64,000 bases of DNA. It comes from Parabacteroides sp. An277 (GTDB lineage Bacteria; Bacteroidota; Bacteroidia; Bacteroidales; Tannerellaceae). The stretch covers positions 37,454-101,453 of the forward strand of contig NZ_NFJB01000011.1 of NCBI RefSeq assembly GCF_002159645.1, given 5' to 3'. A program made the position numbers and the translations under genes. The notes under the pieces were generated by a model that worked only from the letters and a program-made list of their open reading frames with translations, made no database searches and was not told the DNA's origin. Positions 1 to 8,441 of the stretch are shown one piece after another (the stretch's first letter is position 1; every line of letters begins with the position of its first letter).

Positions 1-578
1 AGTATCAACTCATTCAGGAAGGCGGCTGTCTCTTCGGCTTCCGGCCGCTCGGCGCGCACCAGATAAGGCGCGAAGGGCTGGAGGGGAATGTCGTGCGGCG
101 GCGTGCAAAGCAGATGCTTGTCTCCCCGCTTCAGCACCAACAGATGGCGATACGACACACCGGGATAGAACTTCACCCGGTCGGAACCGAGCCGTTCGTC
201 GAGATACGCCATCAGTTCCTCGGCCTCGCCCGTCGTGATATGCCCCGCCGAATGGTTCTTCAGCAAATCCCCTTCCACGCAGACGAGGTTGCAACGCATC
301 GCGATTTCGCCCGGCTGCAAATCTACGTTCATGCTCGCCGCCTCCAAGACGCCGCGCCCCTCGTAGACGGTCGGCAAGTCGTAGCCCAGGACGGACATGT
401 TCGCCACCTCGCTTCCCGGATGAAATCCATCGGCTACGGTCTTCAGCCGCCCGGTGACGCCTGCCGCCGCCAGCCGGTCCATGTGGGGCGTGCGGGCGTA
501 TTGCAACGGCGTTTGGCCTCCCAGTTCGGCAATCGGCTCGTCCGCCATGCCATCTCCCAAAATGATTAAAGTCTTCAT
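1..578 (-). CDS. apgM: Cofactor-independent phosphoglycerate mutase, 5' part (runs off left edge)
   Basis: The N-terminal 192 residues of a 2,3-bisphosphoglycerate-independent phosphoglycerate mutase of the archaeal-type (ApgM) family, which interconverts 3- and 2-phosphoglycerate in the cytoplasm. Seen: an alkaline-phosphatase-fold start MKTLIILGDGMADEPI with the metal-binding Asp, then TPLQYARTPHMDRLA and NMSVLGYD, all typical of the family, and KNHSAGHITTGEAEEL further on. The start is the ATG at 576-578. The full protein is normally about 400 residues, so roughly half lies left of the window. In Bacteroidales this gene commonly sits between thrA and thrC, so thrC may follow beyond the edge (inference). 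It lies downstream of thrA on the same strand, separated by a tandem repeat array. Confidence 0.9.
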   Translation of the reverse strand, partial: MKTLIILGDGMADEPIAELGGQTPLQYARTPHMDRLAAAGVTGRLKTVADGFHPGSEVANMSVLGYDLPTVYEGRGVLEAASMNVDLQPGEIAMRCNLVCVEGDLLKNHSAGHITTGEAEELMAYLDERLGSDRVKFYPGVSYRHLLVLKRGDKHLLCTPPHDIPLQPFAPYLVRAERPEAEETAAFLNELI

Positions 579-619
579 GATACTTTTCCTTTTATATAAA
601 ACAATGTTCAAATCTTTCT

Positions 620-834
620 GCAAACGTGCCCACGACGTGGGGAAGAAATCAGAGCACTCTGCAAACGTGCCCACGACGTGGGGAAGAAATCAGAGCACTC
701 TGCAAACGTGCCCACGACGTGGGGAAGAAATCGGAGCACTCTGCAAACGTGCCCACGACGTGGGGAAGAAATCGGAGCACTCTGCAAACGTGCCCACGAC
801 GTGGGGAAGAAATCGGAGCGCTCTGCAAGCATTC
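620..834. repeat. Tandem array A, 5 x 41 bp, between thrA and apgM
   Basis: Five head-to-tail copies of a 41-bp unit begin at 620, 661, 702, 743 and 784, followed by a decayed partial copy at 825-834 that abuts the thrA stop codon (835-837). Copies differ at only one or two positions (CAGAGC against CGGAGC), so the expansion looks recent. The unit carries a short palindrome CCCACG-A-CGTGGG. The array fills most of the 256-bp gap between thrA and apgM, which are transcribed in the same direction. There are no unique spacers, so it is not a CRISPR. Function unknown; it could form hairpins in the thrA-apgM transcript. Confidence 0.95.
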
Positions 835-3279
835 CTACCGGATATTCGCAATCGAAATGATGTCGGCAAAGACACCTGCTGCCGTCACATCGGCTCCTGC
901 GCCGTATCCCTGGATAATCATGGGATATTCGTGGTAGCGTTCCGTCGATATCATGATGATATTGTTGCTGCCCTCCAGCTCGTAGAAGGGATGGTGGCTC
1001 GTGACCTCTTCCAACCCGACTTCGCACTTCCCGTTCTCCATGCGCGCCACGAAGCGCAACCGTTTGCCCTCGGCATCCAGCTGTTTGCGACGTGCTTCAA
1101 ACGCGGCATCCATCTGCGGAATATCCCGCCAGAAATCCTCCAGCGAACCCTGGAAATAGGTATCGGGGACGAACAGGTTCTTCTCCACGTCGGTTTGTTC
1201 TACCCGATAGCCTGCTTCGCGCGTCAAGATAACCAGCTTACGCACGACGTCCTTGCCGCTCAGGTCAATGCGCGGGTCGGGCTCAGCGTATCCTGCCTCC
1301 ATCGCCATCCGAATCGCTTGGCTGAAAGGCACCTCCGCGCTGATGGTATTGAAGATATAATTGAGCGTGCCCGAAAGGACAGCTTCGAGCTTGAGGATAT
1401 GGTCTCCGCTATTGATGAGGTCGTTCATCGTATTGATAATCGGCAGCCCCGCGCCTACATTCGTCTCGAAAAGGAACTTGATGTCGCGATGGCGGGCCGT
1501 CTCTTTCAGTTGGATATAATTCTCGTAAGAAGAAGAAGCCGCCTCTTTGTTGGCCGCCACGACGGAGACGTTCCCGTTGAGCAACCGGCTATACAGCGCG
1601 GCGATATCGGGACTGGCCGTACAATCCACGAAGACGGAGTTGAAGATATTCATCGTCAGGATGGCGTCGCACAACGACTGGGGTGTGCTATCCTCCCCTT
1701 TCGTCATCAACTCTTCCCGATAGTTATCCAAGCAGATGCCATCGCGGTTGAAAATCGCCTTCTTCGAATTGGCAATGCCGACGATATTCAGCTTCAATCC
1801 ATTCTGCTCGATGAGGTTGGGCTGCTGCAACCGAATCTGCTCCAAGAGATTCCCTCCTACCGTACCGATACCTACGACAAAAAGGTTCAGTACTTTGTAT
1901 TCGGAAAGGAAAAACGAATCGTGGATGGAGTTCAACGCCTTGCGCAGGTATTTCAGCTTGATGACGAAGGAGATGTTCGTCTCGGAAGCTCCTTGCGCAC
2001 AAGCTATCACGCTGATACCCGCACGCCCCAACGTACCGAAGAGCTTGCCTGCGATACCCGGCGTACGCTTCATGTGCTCGCCCACGATAGCCACGGTAGC
2101 CAAATCCTTCTCGGCTACGGTATCGTTCATATCGCCCTGCGCGCGTTCGGCTGCAAACTCCTCGTCGAGCACCTTCACGGCTAAGTCTGCATCCGCGTTC
2201 TTTACGGCGAAAGTGGTATTATTCTCGGAGCTGGCTTGCGATACCATGAAGACGCTGATGCCATTCTTCGCCAACGTCTTGAAGATACGGTAATTCACCC
2301 CAATGACACCCACCATACCCAAACCTTGCACGGTAATGAGGCACGTATCGTTGATGGAAGAGATACCCTTGATAAGCCCCTTCCCTACCGTTGCCTTCTC
2401 TTTGGCACGCGAAATGTAAGTACCTCGCGCACTGGGGTTGAACGTATTGCGAATGCGTATCGGAATGTTTTTATGGTAAACGGGATAAATCGTAGGCGGA
2501 TAGATAACTTTCGCTCCGAAATTACAAAGCTCCATCGCCTCGGTAAAGCTCAGTCGGTCGATGACGTAAGCGGAATTAATCACGCGCGGGTCAGCCGTCA
2601 TGAAGCCATCCACGTCTGTCCATATCTCGAGGATGGAAGCATCGAGCGCAGTCGCCAAGATAGATGCCGTATAATCCGAGCCACCACGCCCCAGGTTCGT
2701 TACCTCCCCATTGTCGCGGCTTGTCGAAATAAAGCCCGGTACCAACGAGACTTTGGGAAGCGGGTTGAACGTCTCGCGAATCAATCGGTTCGTTTGTTCG
2801 AAATCCACCACGTGTTTGTTGAACTGCTTCACCGTCTTGATGAATTTGCGCGAATCAAAAAGCTGCGCATCCCGAATCACATGCGAAACGATAAGCGACG
2901 AAAGACGTTCGCCATAGCTGACGATAGCGTCTGACGTCTTACATGACAAGTCGTTGATTAAGAATACCCCCCGAAGGATATTCCCCAACTCGTCGAGGAG
3001 GTTCATCGCCCGAATCTGTACGCTCCGACGTACTTCCGCATCGGGAATCACCCCTTCGATGACATCCAAATGACGCGAGACGATACCCGAAAATTCCTTC
3101 TCGTACGATACATCCCCTTGCGCCGCCAAGGCTGATGTCTGTAACAATTTGTCCGTAATGCCACCCAACGCTGAAACAACCACCACGACAGGCTCTTCCA
3201 CCGCTTCTACTATCTTCTTTACACTTAAAATACTATCGATTGTGCCGACGGATGTCCCGCCAAACTTTAAAACTTTCAT
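835..3279 (-). CDS. thrA: Bifunctional aspartokinase / homoserine dehydrogenase
   Basis: A fused enzyme of 814 residues, the usual length, catalysing the first and third steps from aspartate to threonine and methionine precursors. Seen: the aspartokinase start MKVLKFGGTSVG, the kinase core with GRGGSDYTA near residue 200, paired ACT-type regulatory segments around residues 310-460 (IKGISSINDTCLITVQG and TVAIVGEHMKRTPGIAGK), then the NAD(P)-binding start of homoserine dehydrogenase, FVVGIGTVGGNLLEQI, and its catalytic part with GTLNYIFN and EPDPRIDLSGKDVVRK. The ACT segments imply feedback control by threonine (family knowledge). It is the first gene of a probable thrA-apgM operon and has a long upstream region of about 420 bases. 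The stop lies directly against repeat array A. Confidence 0.97.
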   Translation of the reverse strand: MKVLKFGGTSVGTIDSILSVKKIVEAVEEPVVVVVSALGGITDKLLQTSALAAQGDVSYEKEFSGIVSRHLDVIEGVIPDAEVRRSVQIRAMNLLDELGNILRGVFLINDLSCKTSDAIVSYGERLSSLIVSHVIRDAQLFDSRKFIKTVKQFNKHVVDFEQTNRLIRETFNPLPKVSLVPGFISTSRDNGEVTNLGRGGSDYTASILATALDASILEIWTDVDGFMTADPRVINSAYVIDRLSFTEAMELCNFGAKVIYPPTIYPVYHKNIPIRIRNTFNPSARGTYISRAKEKATVGKGLIKGISSINDTCLITVQGLGMVGVIGVNYRIFKTLAKNGISVFMVSQASSENNTTFAVKNADADLAVKVLDEEFAAERAQGDMNDTVAEKDLATVAIVGEHMKRTPGIAGKLFGTLGRAGISVIACAQGASETNISFVIKLKYLRKALNSIHDSFFLSEYKVLNLFVVGIGTVGGNLLEQIRLQQPNLIEQNGLKLNIVGIANSKKAIFNRDGICLDNYREELMTKGEDSTPQSLCDAILTMNIFNSVFVDCTASPDIAALYSRLLNGNVSVVAANKEAASSSYENYIQLKETARHRDIKFLFETNVGAGLPIINTMNDLINSGDHILKLEAVLSGTLNYIFNTISAEVPFSQAIRMAMEAGYAEPDPRIDLSGKDVVRKLVILTREAGYRVEQTDVEKNLFVPDTYFQGSLEDFWRDIPQMDAAFEARRKQLDAEGKRLRFVARMENGKCEVGLEEVTSHHPFYELEGSNNIIMISTERYHEYPMIIQGYGAGADVTAAGVFADIISIANIR

Positions 3280-3560
3280 CTGTTTGATTTTCTATCTGTA
3301 GGTTATCTAACTAATATATATGTATCACGAAGCAGACACAACGCCCGTCTGCCAATGGAACAAAACGTTTGCACTTCCCCCCAAAAGGGGCATCAACGCC
3401 CAAGTGTAATATATGTTCAACGTTTGCATGGTCTTTCTTTTCTTTACATTCGTTTTCGGATGCAATATTACAAGATATTTTTAGAAAAAGCAAACTTTAT
3501 TTTACGAAGATGCCTCTTTTCGCGCAAAAAGTGCCTATTTCAGAAGAAAAAATAGTTATA
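3280..3560 (-). promoter_or_regulatory. Possible structured leader of thrA
   Basis: This is the thrA-proximal part of the 423-base region between the divergent thrA and acyltransferase genes. On the thrA strand it contains a stem GCAGAC/GTCTGC (3333-3353) and a larger nested structure in which CACTT pairs with AAGTG around an inner CCCC-TTTT-GGGG hairpin (about 3374-3409). I see no threonine-rich leader peptide and no perfect TAnnTTTG box for thrA. An attenuator or leader RNA is possible, but pairing this short can occur by chance, so this is inference. Confidence 0.25.
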
Positions 3561-3642
3561 ATCGCGCGGGATTCTCGTTAGAATCGCATCCGATTCTCGT
3601 TATATTTTGCCATAGGACAAAAATTTGCCGTCCGAAAATCCA

Positions 3643-3650
3643 TACCTTTG
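3643..3650 (+). promoter_or_regulatory. Bacteroidota-type -7 box TACCTTTG for the acyltransferase gene
   Basis: TACCTTTG matches the TAnnTTTG -7 consensus of the Bacteroidota main sigma factor and lies 52 bases before the ATG at 3703. A TTTG at 3624-3627 is a candidate -33 element, although the spacing (15) is short. Confidence 0.6.
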
Positions 3651-3702
3651 CCCCGATAATCGAAAAACATAACACTTAATTCATCAAAAACACAGTTTTA
3701 TC

Positions 3703-4860
3703 ATGGGAAAAATTTCAGCAGCCGCATTTGCGGATACCAAGCCCCACTACGAGATTCTGGACGGATTGCGTGGCGTGGCAGCACTTTTAGTCGTGTTCTA
3801 TCACATCTTCGAAGGACTTTCGTTTGCGGCAGGAGGAACACTTATTACCACTATCAACCACGGCTATTTGGCGGTGGATTTCTTCTTCATCCTCTCAGGG
3901 TTTGTCATTGGATATGCCTACGATGACCGTTTGGGCAAGACGATGACACTTGGGAATTTCTTCAAACGACGCCTTATCCGTTTGCATCCGATGATAGTGA
4001 TGGGCGCGTTGCTGGGCGTTGTCTTCTACGTCTTGCAAGGATGCGTGAAGTGGGACGGCACGCACGTGTCGACTTCCTTGATTATGCTCGCTTTGCTCTG
4101 CGCGATGTTTTTCATTCCGGCTACGCCGGGTGCCAGTTACGACATTCGCGGCAATGGCGAGATGTTCTCTTTGAACGGTCCCAGTTGGTCACTCTTCTTC
4201 GAATACATTGGGAACCTATTGTATGCGATTTTCATCCATCGCCTTTCAAACAAGGCACTGACGGTATGGGTTTTCCTGTTGGGCATCGCTTTGGCATGGT
4301 TTGCTTTGTTCGATGTCGCAGGATATGGGATGATAGGTGTGGGATGGACGCTCGACGGCGTGAACTTCTTGGGCGGTTCGCTTCGGATGCTCTTCCCCTT
4401 CTCGCTTGGCATCCTGCTTTCGCGAAACTTCAAACCTATTCAGGTGAGAGGCGCGTTTTGGATTTGCTCGTTGGTTTTATTGGTGCTCTTTTGCGTACCC
4501 TACATCGAGAGCGAGGGTATGATTAGCCTGAACGGTTTGTTTGAAACGGTGTGCATCCTCTTTATCTTCCCTGTATTGGTTTGGATTGGCGCATCAGGAA
4601 AAACAACAGACAAGCGCTCGACGCAGATATGCAAGTTTTCGGGTGATATTTCTTTCCCGCTCTATGCCGTACATTACCCCGTCATGTACCTGTTCTATGC
4701 TTGGTTGATTGAGCACAAGTACTATACGTTTGGCGAAATCTGGCCGATGGCTATCGTGGTATATTTCGGAAGCATCCTTTTGGCATACCTCTGTTTGAAA
4801 GGATATGACGAACCTGTAAGGCGATGGCTCACGCGGAAATTTTTACCAAAGAAGAAGTAA
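3703..4860 (+). CDS. Membrane acyltransferase, family 3 (OafA/YrhL-like)
   Basis: A 385-residue integral membrane protein of the acyltransferase-3 family, whose members O-acetylate sugars of surface polysaccharides, lipids or antibiotics at the inner membrane. Seen: the family start YEILDGLRGVAALLVVFYHIF (residues 17-37, with His 35 in the usual place), YLAVDFFFILSGFVIGY near residues 52-68, the KRRLIRLHP motif near residue 90, and about ten hydrophobic segments. It stands alone between thrA (divergent) and the GH84 gene, so the acceptor cannot be named. It has its own promoter. Confidence 0.9.
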   Translation: MGKISAAAFADTKPHYEILDGLRGVAALLVVFYHIFEGLSFAAGGTLITTINHGYLAVDFFFILSGFVIGYAYDDRLGKTMTLGNFFKRRLIRLHPMIVMGALLGVVFYVLQGCVKWDGTHVSTSLIMLALLCAMFFIPATPGASYDIRGNGEMFSLNGPSWSLFFEYIGNLLYAIFIHRLSNKALTVWVFLLGIALAWFALFDVAGYGMIGVGWTLDGVNFLGGSLRMLFPFSLGILLSRNFKPIQVRGAFWICSLVLLVLFCVPYIESEGMISLNGLFETVCILFIFPVLVWIGASGKTTDKRSTQICKFSGDISFPLYAVHYPVMYLFYAWLIEHKYYTFGEIWPMAIVVYFGSILLAYLCLKGYDEPVRRWLTRKFLPKKK

Positions 4861-4887
4861 AATACAGCTTTTGTCATACAAAATCGC

Positions 4888-4895
4888 TATATTTG
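4888..4895 (+). promoter_or_regulatory. -7 box TATATTTG for the GH84 gene
   Basis: TATATTTG matches TAnnTTTG and ends 24 bases before the ATG at 4920. A TTTTG at 4869-4873 lies upstream with a short spacer of 14. It overlaps no coding sequence (the acyltransferase stops at 4860). Confidence 0.55.
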
Positions 4896-4919
4896 TCATG
4901 AATTATAAAAAACAAGCGT

Positions 4920-7462
4920 ATGAAAAACAACAACCCATGGATTGCTTGGAGCATGGCTTTCGCTTTGATGTGCGGCACTTTGTCGGCACAAGAAGCTGAT
5001 TTTGACTTGTCATCCCAACGGTCGGAAGCTCAAAACGTGTTGCCTGTACCAGGCAAGAAACTAAATCACGAGGGGATTATTGTAAATCCCACACCGCATC
5101 AAATGACGCTCGACAAGAGCCACCGCGTGGATATTTCAAGCGGCATCTCTTTACAAGACAAACAAAAGAAGTTCGCCCAGGATTTCGGCTTTACCACTCT
5201 TTCAGACAAAGGGGTGAAGCTCTCTATCGATTTTGGCACGAAGTTGGCCAAGAAGCAAGGCGTCAAAGAGGTGTCAGGTGCCTATGCATTTACGATAGAT
5301 GAAAAGGGCATCCGTATCGTAGGGTACGACGAACGAGGAGCTTACTATGGTATCCAAACGTTGCGCCAACTGATAGAAAGCCCTGCCTTCAAGGACGGGA
5401 AGTTGCCATACGTTACCATCAACGATTATCCGGACTTGCCTTTCCGTGGCGTTGTCGAAGGATTTTATGGTACGCCTTGGAGCCATGAAGTGCGCATGTC
5501 GCTTATCGACTTTTATGGCAAATTCAAGATGAACACCTACCTGTATGGCCCGAAAGACGACCCTTACCATAGCAGTCCGAATTGGCGGTTGCCTTATCCG
5601 GAAGAGGAGGCGAAAAAGATTCGGGAATTGGTGTCACGTTGTCACGCGTCACGGGTGGATTTCGTATGGGCTATCCATCCAGGAAAAGATATTAAATGGA
5701 ACGAAGAGGATTACCAGAACCTCGTGCATAAGTTCAACCTGATGTACGACTTGGGGGTTCGTTCGTTTGCTGTCTTTTTTGATGATATTTCAGGAGAAGG
5801 CACCAACCCTGAACGGCAAGTCGAGCTCCTCAACCGCCTGACGAAAGATTTCGTGCACAAGAAGGGAGATATTGCCTCGCTCACGGTTTGCCCTACGGAT
5901 TATTCCAAACTTTGGGCGAACCCTACGCCTCAAGGTAGCTTGGCTATCTATGGCAATACGCTCGACAAATCGGTACAGGTGTTTTGGACGGGCGATGTCG
6001 TCTGCAGCGATTTAACGCGCGAGACGATGGAATGGCTCAACACGCGCATCCAACGCCCAGGGTATTATTGGTGGAACTTCCCTGTAACGGATTACGCACG
6101 GCATATCCTCATGCAAGGCCCGTCGTATGGTTTGGATACGACTTTGACGGCAAATGATTTGTGTGGTATCGTCTCCAACCCCATGGAGCATGGCGAGGCG
6201 TCGAAGCTCGCGCTGTATGGCGTAGCGGATTATGCGTGGAACGTCGCCTCTTATAATGCATTGGATAATTGGGAACGGGGCTTGGCTGAACTCATGCCTA
6301 ACACCACCGAGGCATACCGCACGTTTGCTATCCATTCAGCGGATACGGAAACGGGTTACCGGCGCGACGAATCGTGGGAAACGACTACCTTCCGCCTGAA
6401 GGATTATACCGACGAAAAGGCAGACGCGCTTTTGGCTGAGTTTAAACGGGTGGCTGCTACCCCGCAGGCTATCGAGCAGGGATGCGAGAATAAGCTCCTT
6501 GTGCAGGAACTTCGTCCGTGGCTCGACGAGTTTGAAAAACTGGGGGTGCGTGGCGAACGGGCTATCGAACTGATGAAGCTCTATCGCACAGGTACCGACG
6601 AGGCTGCCTTTTGGGATAAATATACACAGAACCTGATGAGTGCCGACGCGCGCAAAGCCTACGAGGCGCACAAAATCGGCACCATGAAGCTCCAACCCTT
6701 CTACGAACGCGCCATGGATGATATGGCAGATGCCTTCTTGGAGAAGCTCTTGGGCAAGAAGCCGATGCTTTATAAGGGGATTGGCTCGTTTGCCAACTCC
6801 AGCTCTACGCTGACGAAGCTCATGTTCGACAACGATTCGACGACACACTACACCTCGGGGTTTGCCCAAAAGGAGGGCGATTGGATTGGTATCGATATGG
6901 GTAGCGTGCAGCCTGTGCGCGAAGTTTCTATCTTGCAAGGACGAAACTCGGTGGATGATGTGGATTACTTTGACCATGCGTGCCTCGAAGCCTCGGCAGA
7001 TGGACGCACTTGGACAACGCTCCTCCCTGAATTGACGCGCCAATACGTCATCCATTGGAGCAGCGAAACGCCTGTCGACGCGCGCTACGTGCGTCTCCTT
7101 CGCCTCGATTCGGAGAAGAAGAATTATGCTGCCGTGCGTTCGTTCGACGTGAACCCACTCCACGAGTCGTCGTTGGGCGCACCTTGGGATATGCGGTATG
7201 CCTTCGACAAGCGTATCGATACCTCGTTTGCGCTCGATGGTACCCGCTCGTGGCTATCCCCGAAGGTACACGAGGCTATACGTTCCTGATGAACCAACCG
7301 ACGGGAAAACTCATCCTGCGCGTGCTGAAAGCCGATGGTAGCGTGCTACAAGAAATTCCGCTCGATGCGCCTTACCGGCATATCGAAGTGGATGATGAAG
7401 CCTCCTCGCTCAGCCTCGAAGGAAAAGGTGAGTTCTTTGAGATTTTAACGATTCAAAAATGA
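4920..7462 (+). CDS. GH84 beta-N-acetylglucosaminidase (O-GlcNAcase-like), frameshifted near the 3' end
   Basis: A secreted or periplasmic beta-N-acetylhexosaminidase of glycoside hydrolase family 84, which removes N-acetylglucosamine by substrate-assisted catalysis. Seen: a signal peptide ending near LSAQ (residue 24), an N-terminal alpha/beta domain, then the catalytic barrel from YPDLPFRGVVEGFYGTPWSH (170-189) with the catalytic Asp pair in FFDDISG (D288, D289), and a C-terminal F5/8-like discoidin domain (about 625-750). The first reading frame ends at 7289 with an unrelated tail, but the expected C-terminus (PEGTRGYTFLMNQPTGKLI to LTIQK) continues in the +2 frame to a TGA at 7460-7462. 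The frame change falls at or near the CCC run at 7243-7245, where one missing C would restore a single protein of about 847 residues. The catalytic domain is unaffected. This may be a sequencing error, slippage or a real recent mutation. Confidence 0.9.
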
Positions 7463-7536
7463 TTGTATTTTCAGATGAGGAGGAATGGCACACAGGATGA
7501 CACCAGATGAGAGCGATTTTCACAGATTTTTCAGGG

Positions 7537-7551
7537 TGTAGCTTCGCTACA
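7537..7551 (+). other. Small perfect hairpin between GH84 and ispE
   Basis: TGTAGC-TTC-GCTACA is a 6-bp perfect stem with a 3-base loop, 75 bases after the GH84 stop. It is followed by an A-rich stretch, not a T-run, so it is a weak terminator candidate in the plus direction. The rest of 7463-7631 shows nothing else I can support. Confidence 0.3.
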
Positions 7552-7631
7552 AAATATAAAAACTGTGGTTATCTTGTTAAATCGGCGTTGTTTGTGTGCT
7601 AAAAAAATACAAACTAAACAAACAACAACTT

Positions 7632-8441
7632 ATGATTTGTTTCCCGAATGCAAAAATAAACTTAGGATTGCACATTACGCGCAAGCGGGAAGACGGATAC
7701 CACGACATCGAGACGGTATTCTACCCTATCCCCCTTTGCGACGCGTTGGAAATAACCGAAGCCAGCGAGACGACGTTTCGCCAAACAGGCATAGCCATCG
7801 ACGCACCGGCAGAGAAGAACCTCGTGATGTGCGCACTAGCCAAGTTGAAAGAACACCATCCCCTGCCTCCGCTCCACATCGAACTCCGCAAAGTAATACC
7901 CTTTGGCGCAGGATTGGGAGGAGGCTCGTCTGACGCCGCGCACATGCTCAAGCTCGTAAACGACTTTTGCCATTTGCAGCTTTCAGACGAGGAGTTGGAA
8001 CGCATCGCCTCGTCGATAGGAGCCGATTGCGCTTTTTTCATTCGCAACGCGCCTGTGTTTGCTACAGGCATTGGCAACGTGTTCGCGCCTTTGAAGCTAT
8101 CCCTCGCAGGATGGCATTTGGTATTGGTAAAGCCCGACGTATCAGTACCGACAGGGGAAGCCTATGCGCAAGTCTCGCCTCATGCACCTGCCGTTTCGCT
8201 TCCTGAGATAATCGCCCGCCCAGTGGAAACCTGGAAAGAAGCCATGACAAACGACTTCGAAGCGAGCGTATTGGCAAAGTATCCCCTTATCGGGCAGATA
8301 AAAGAAAAGCTCTACGCGCAGGGAGCCGTATACGCATCGATGTCAGGCTCAGGCTCGGCTGTCTACGGATTGTTTCGCGAAGCACCCGCCTTGCAGGATG
8401 CCTTCGAAGGCAGCTTCGTATGGCAAGCCCAGCTTCCTTAG
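7632..8441 (+). CDS. ispE: 4-(cytidine 5'-diphospho)-2-C-methyl-D-erythritol kinase
   Basis: A GHMP-family kinase of about 269 residues that phosphorylates CDP-ME in the MEP pathway to isoprenoid precursors. Seen: MICFPNAKINLGLHITRKREDGYHDIETVFYPIP at the N-terminus (substrate site with Lys, Asn and Asp-Gly-Tyr-His), the ATP-binding GHMP loop PFGAGLGGGSSDAA (about residues 90-103), and the C-terminal MSGSGSAVYGLF. I chose the ATG at 7632 since the family begins with this FPNAKINLGL segment; an upstream ATG at 7596 would add 12 unrelated residues. Its stop overlaps by four bases the stop region of the convergent TPR gene. Confidence 0.95.
   Translation: MICFPNAKINLGLHITRKREDGYHDIETVFYPIPLCDALEITEASETTFRQTGIAIDAPAEKNLVMCALAKLKEHHPLPPLHIELRKVIPFGAGLGGGSSDAAHMLKLVNDFCHLQLSDEELERIASSIGADCAFFIRNAPVFATGIGNVFAPLKLSLAGWHLVLVKPDVSVPTGEAYAQVSPHAPAVSLPEIIARPVETWKEAMTNDFEASVLAKYPLIGQIKEKLYAQGAVYASMSGSGSAVYGLFREAPALQDAFEGSFVWQAQLP

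Noticed and set aside
620..834. CRISPR array
   Set aside because: Units are directly adjacent and repeat over their full length with no unique spacers; no cas genes in the window. The same holds for the other arrays.
454..2184. Long plus-strand open frame opposite thrA and apgM
   Set aside because: It lies antisense to two clear genes and includes the repeat array; composition is that of a shadow frame.
3311..3450. Shared GCAAACGT word between the thrA leader and array A
   Set aside because: The match is only eight or nine bases and occurs by chance easily in this composition; no further similarity.
3311..3493. 60-residue minus-strand frame upstream of thrA
   Set aside because: No threonine or isoleucine codon run of a leader peptide; probably chance within the structured leader.
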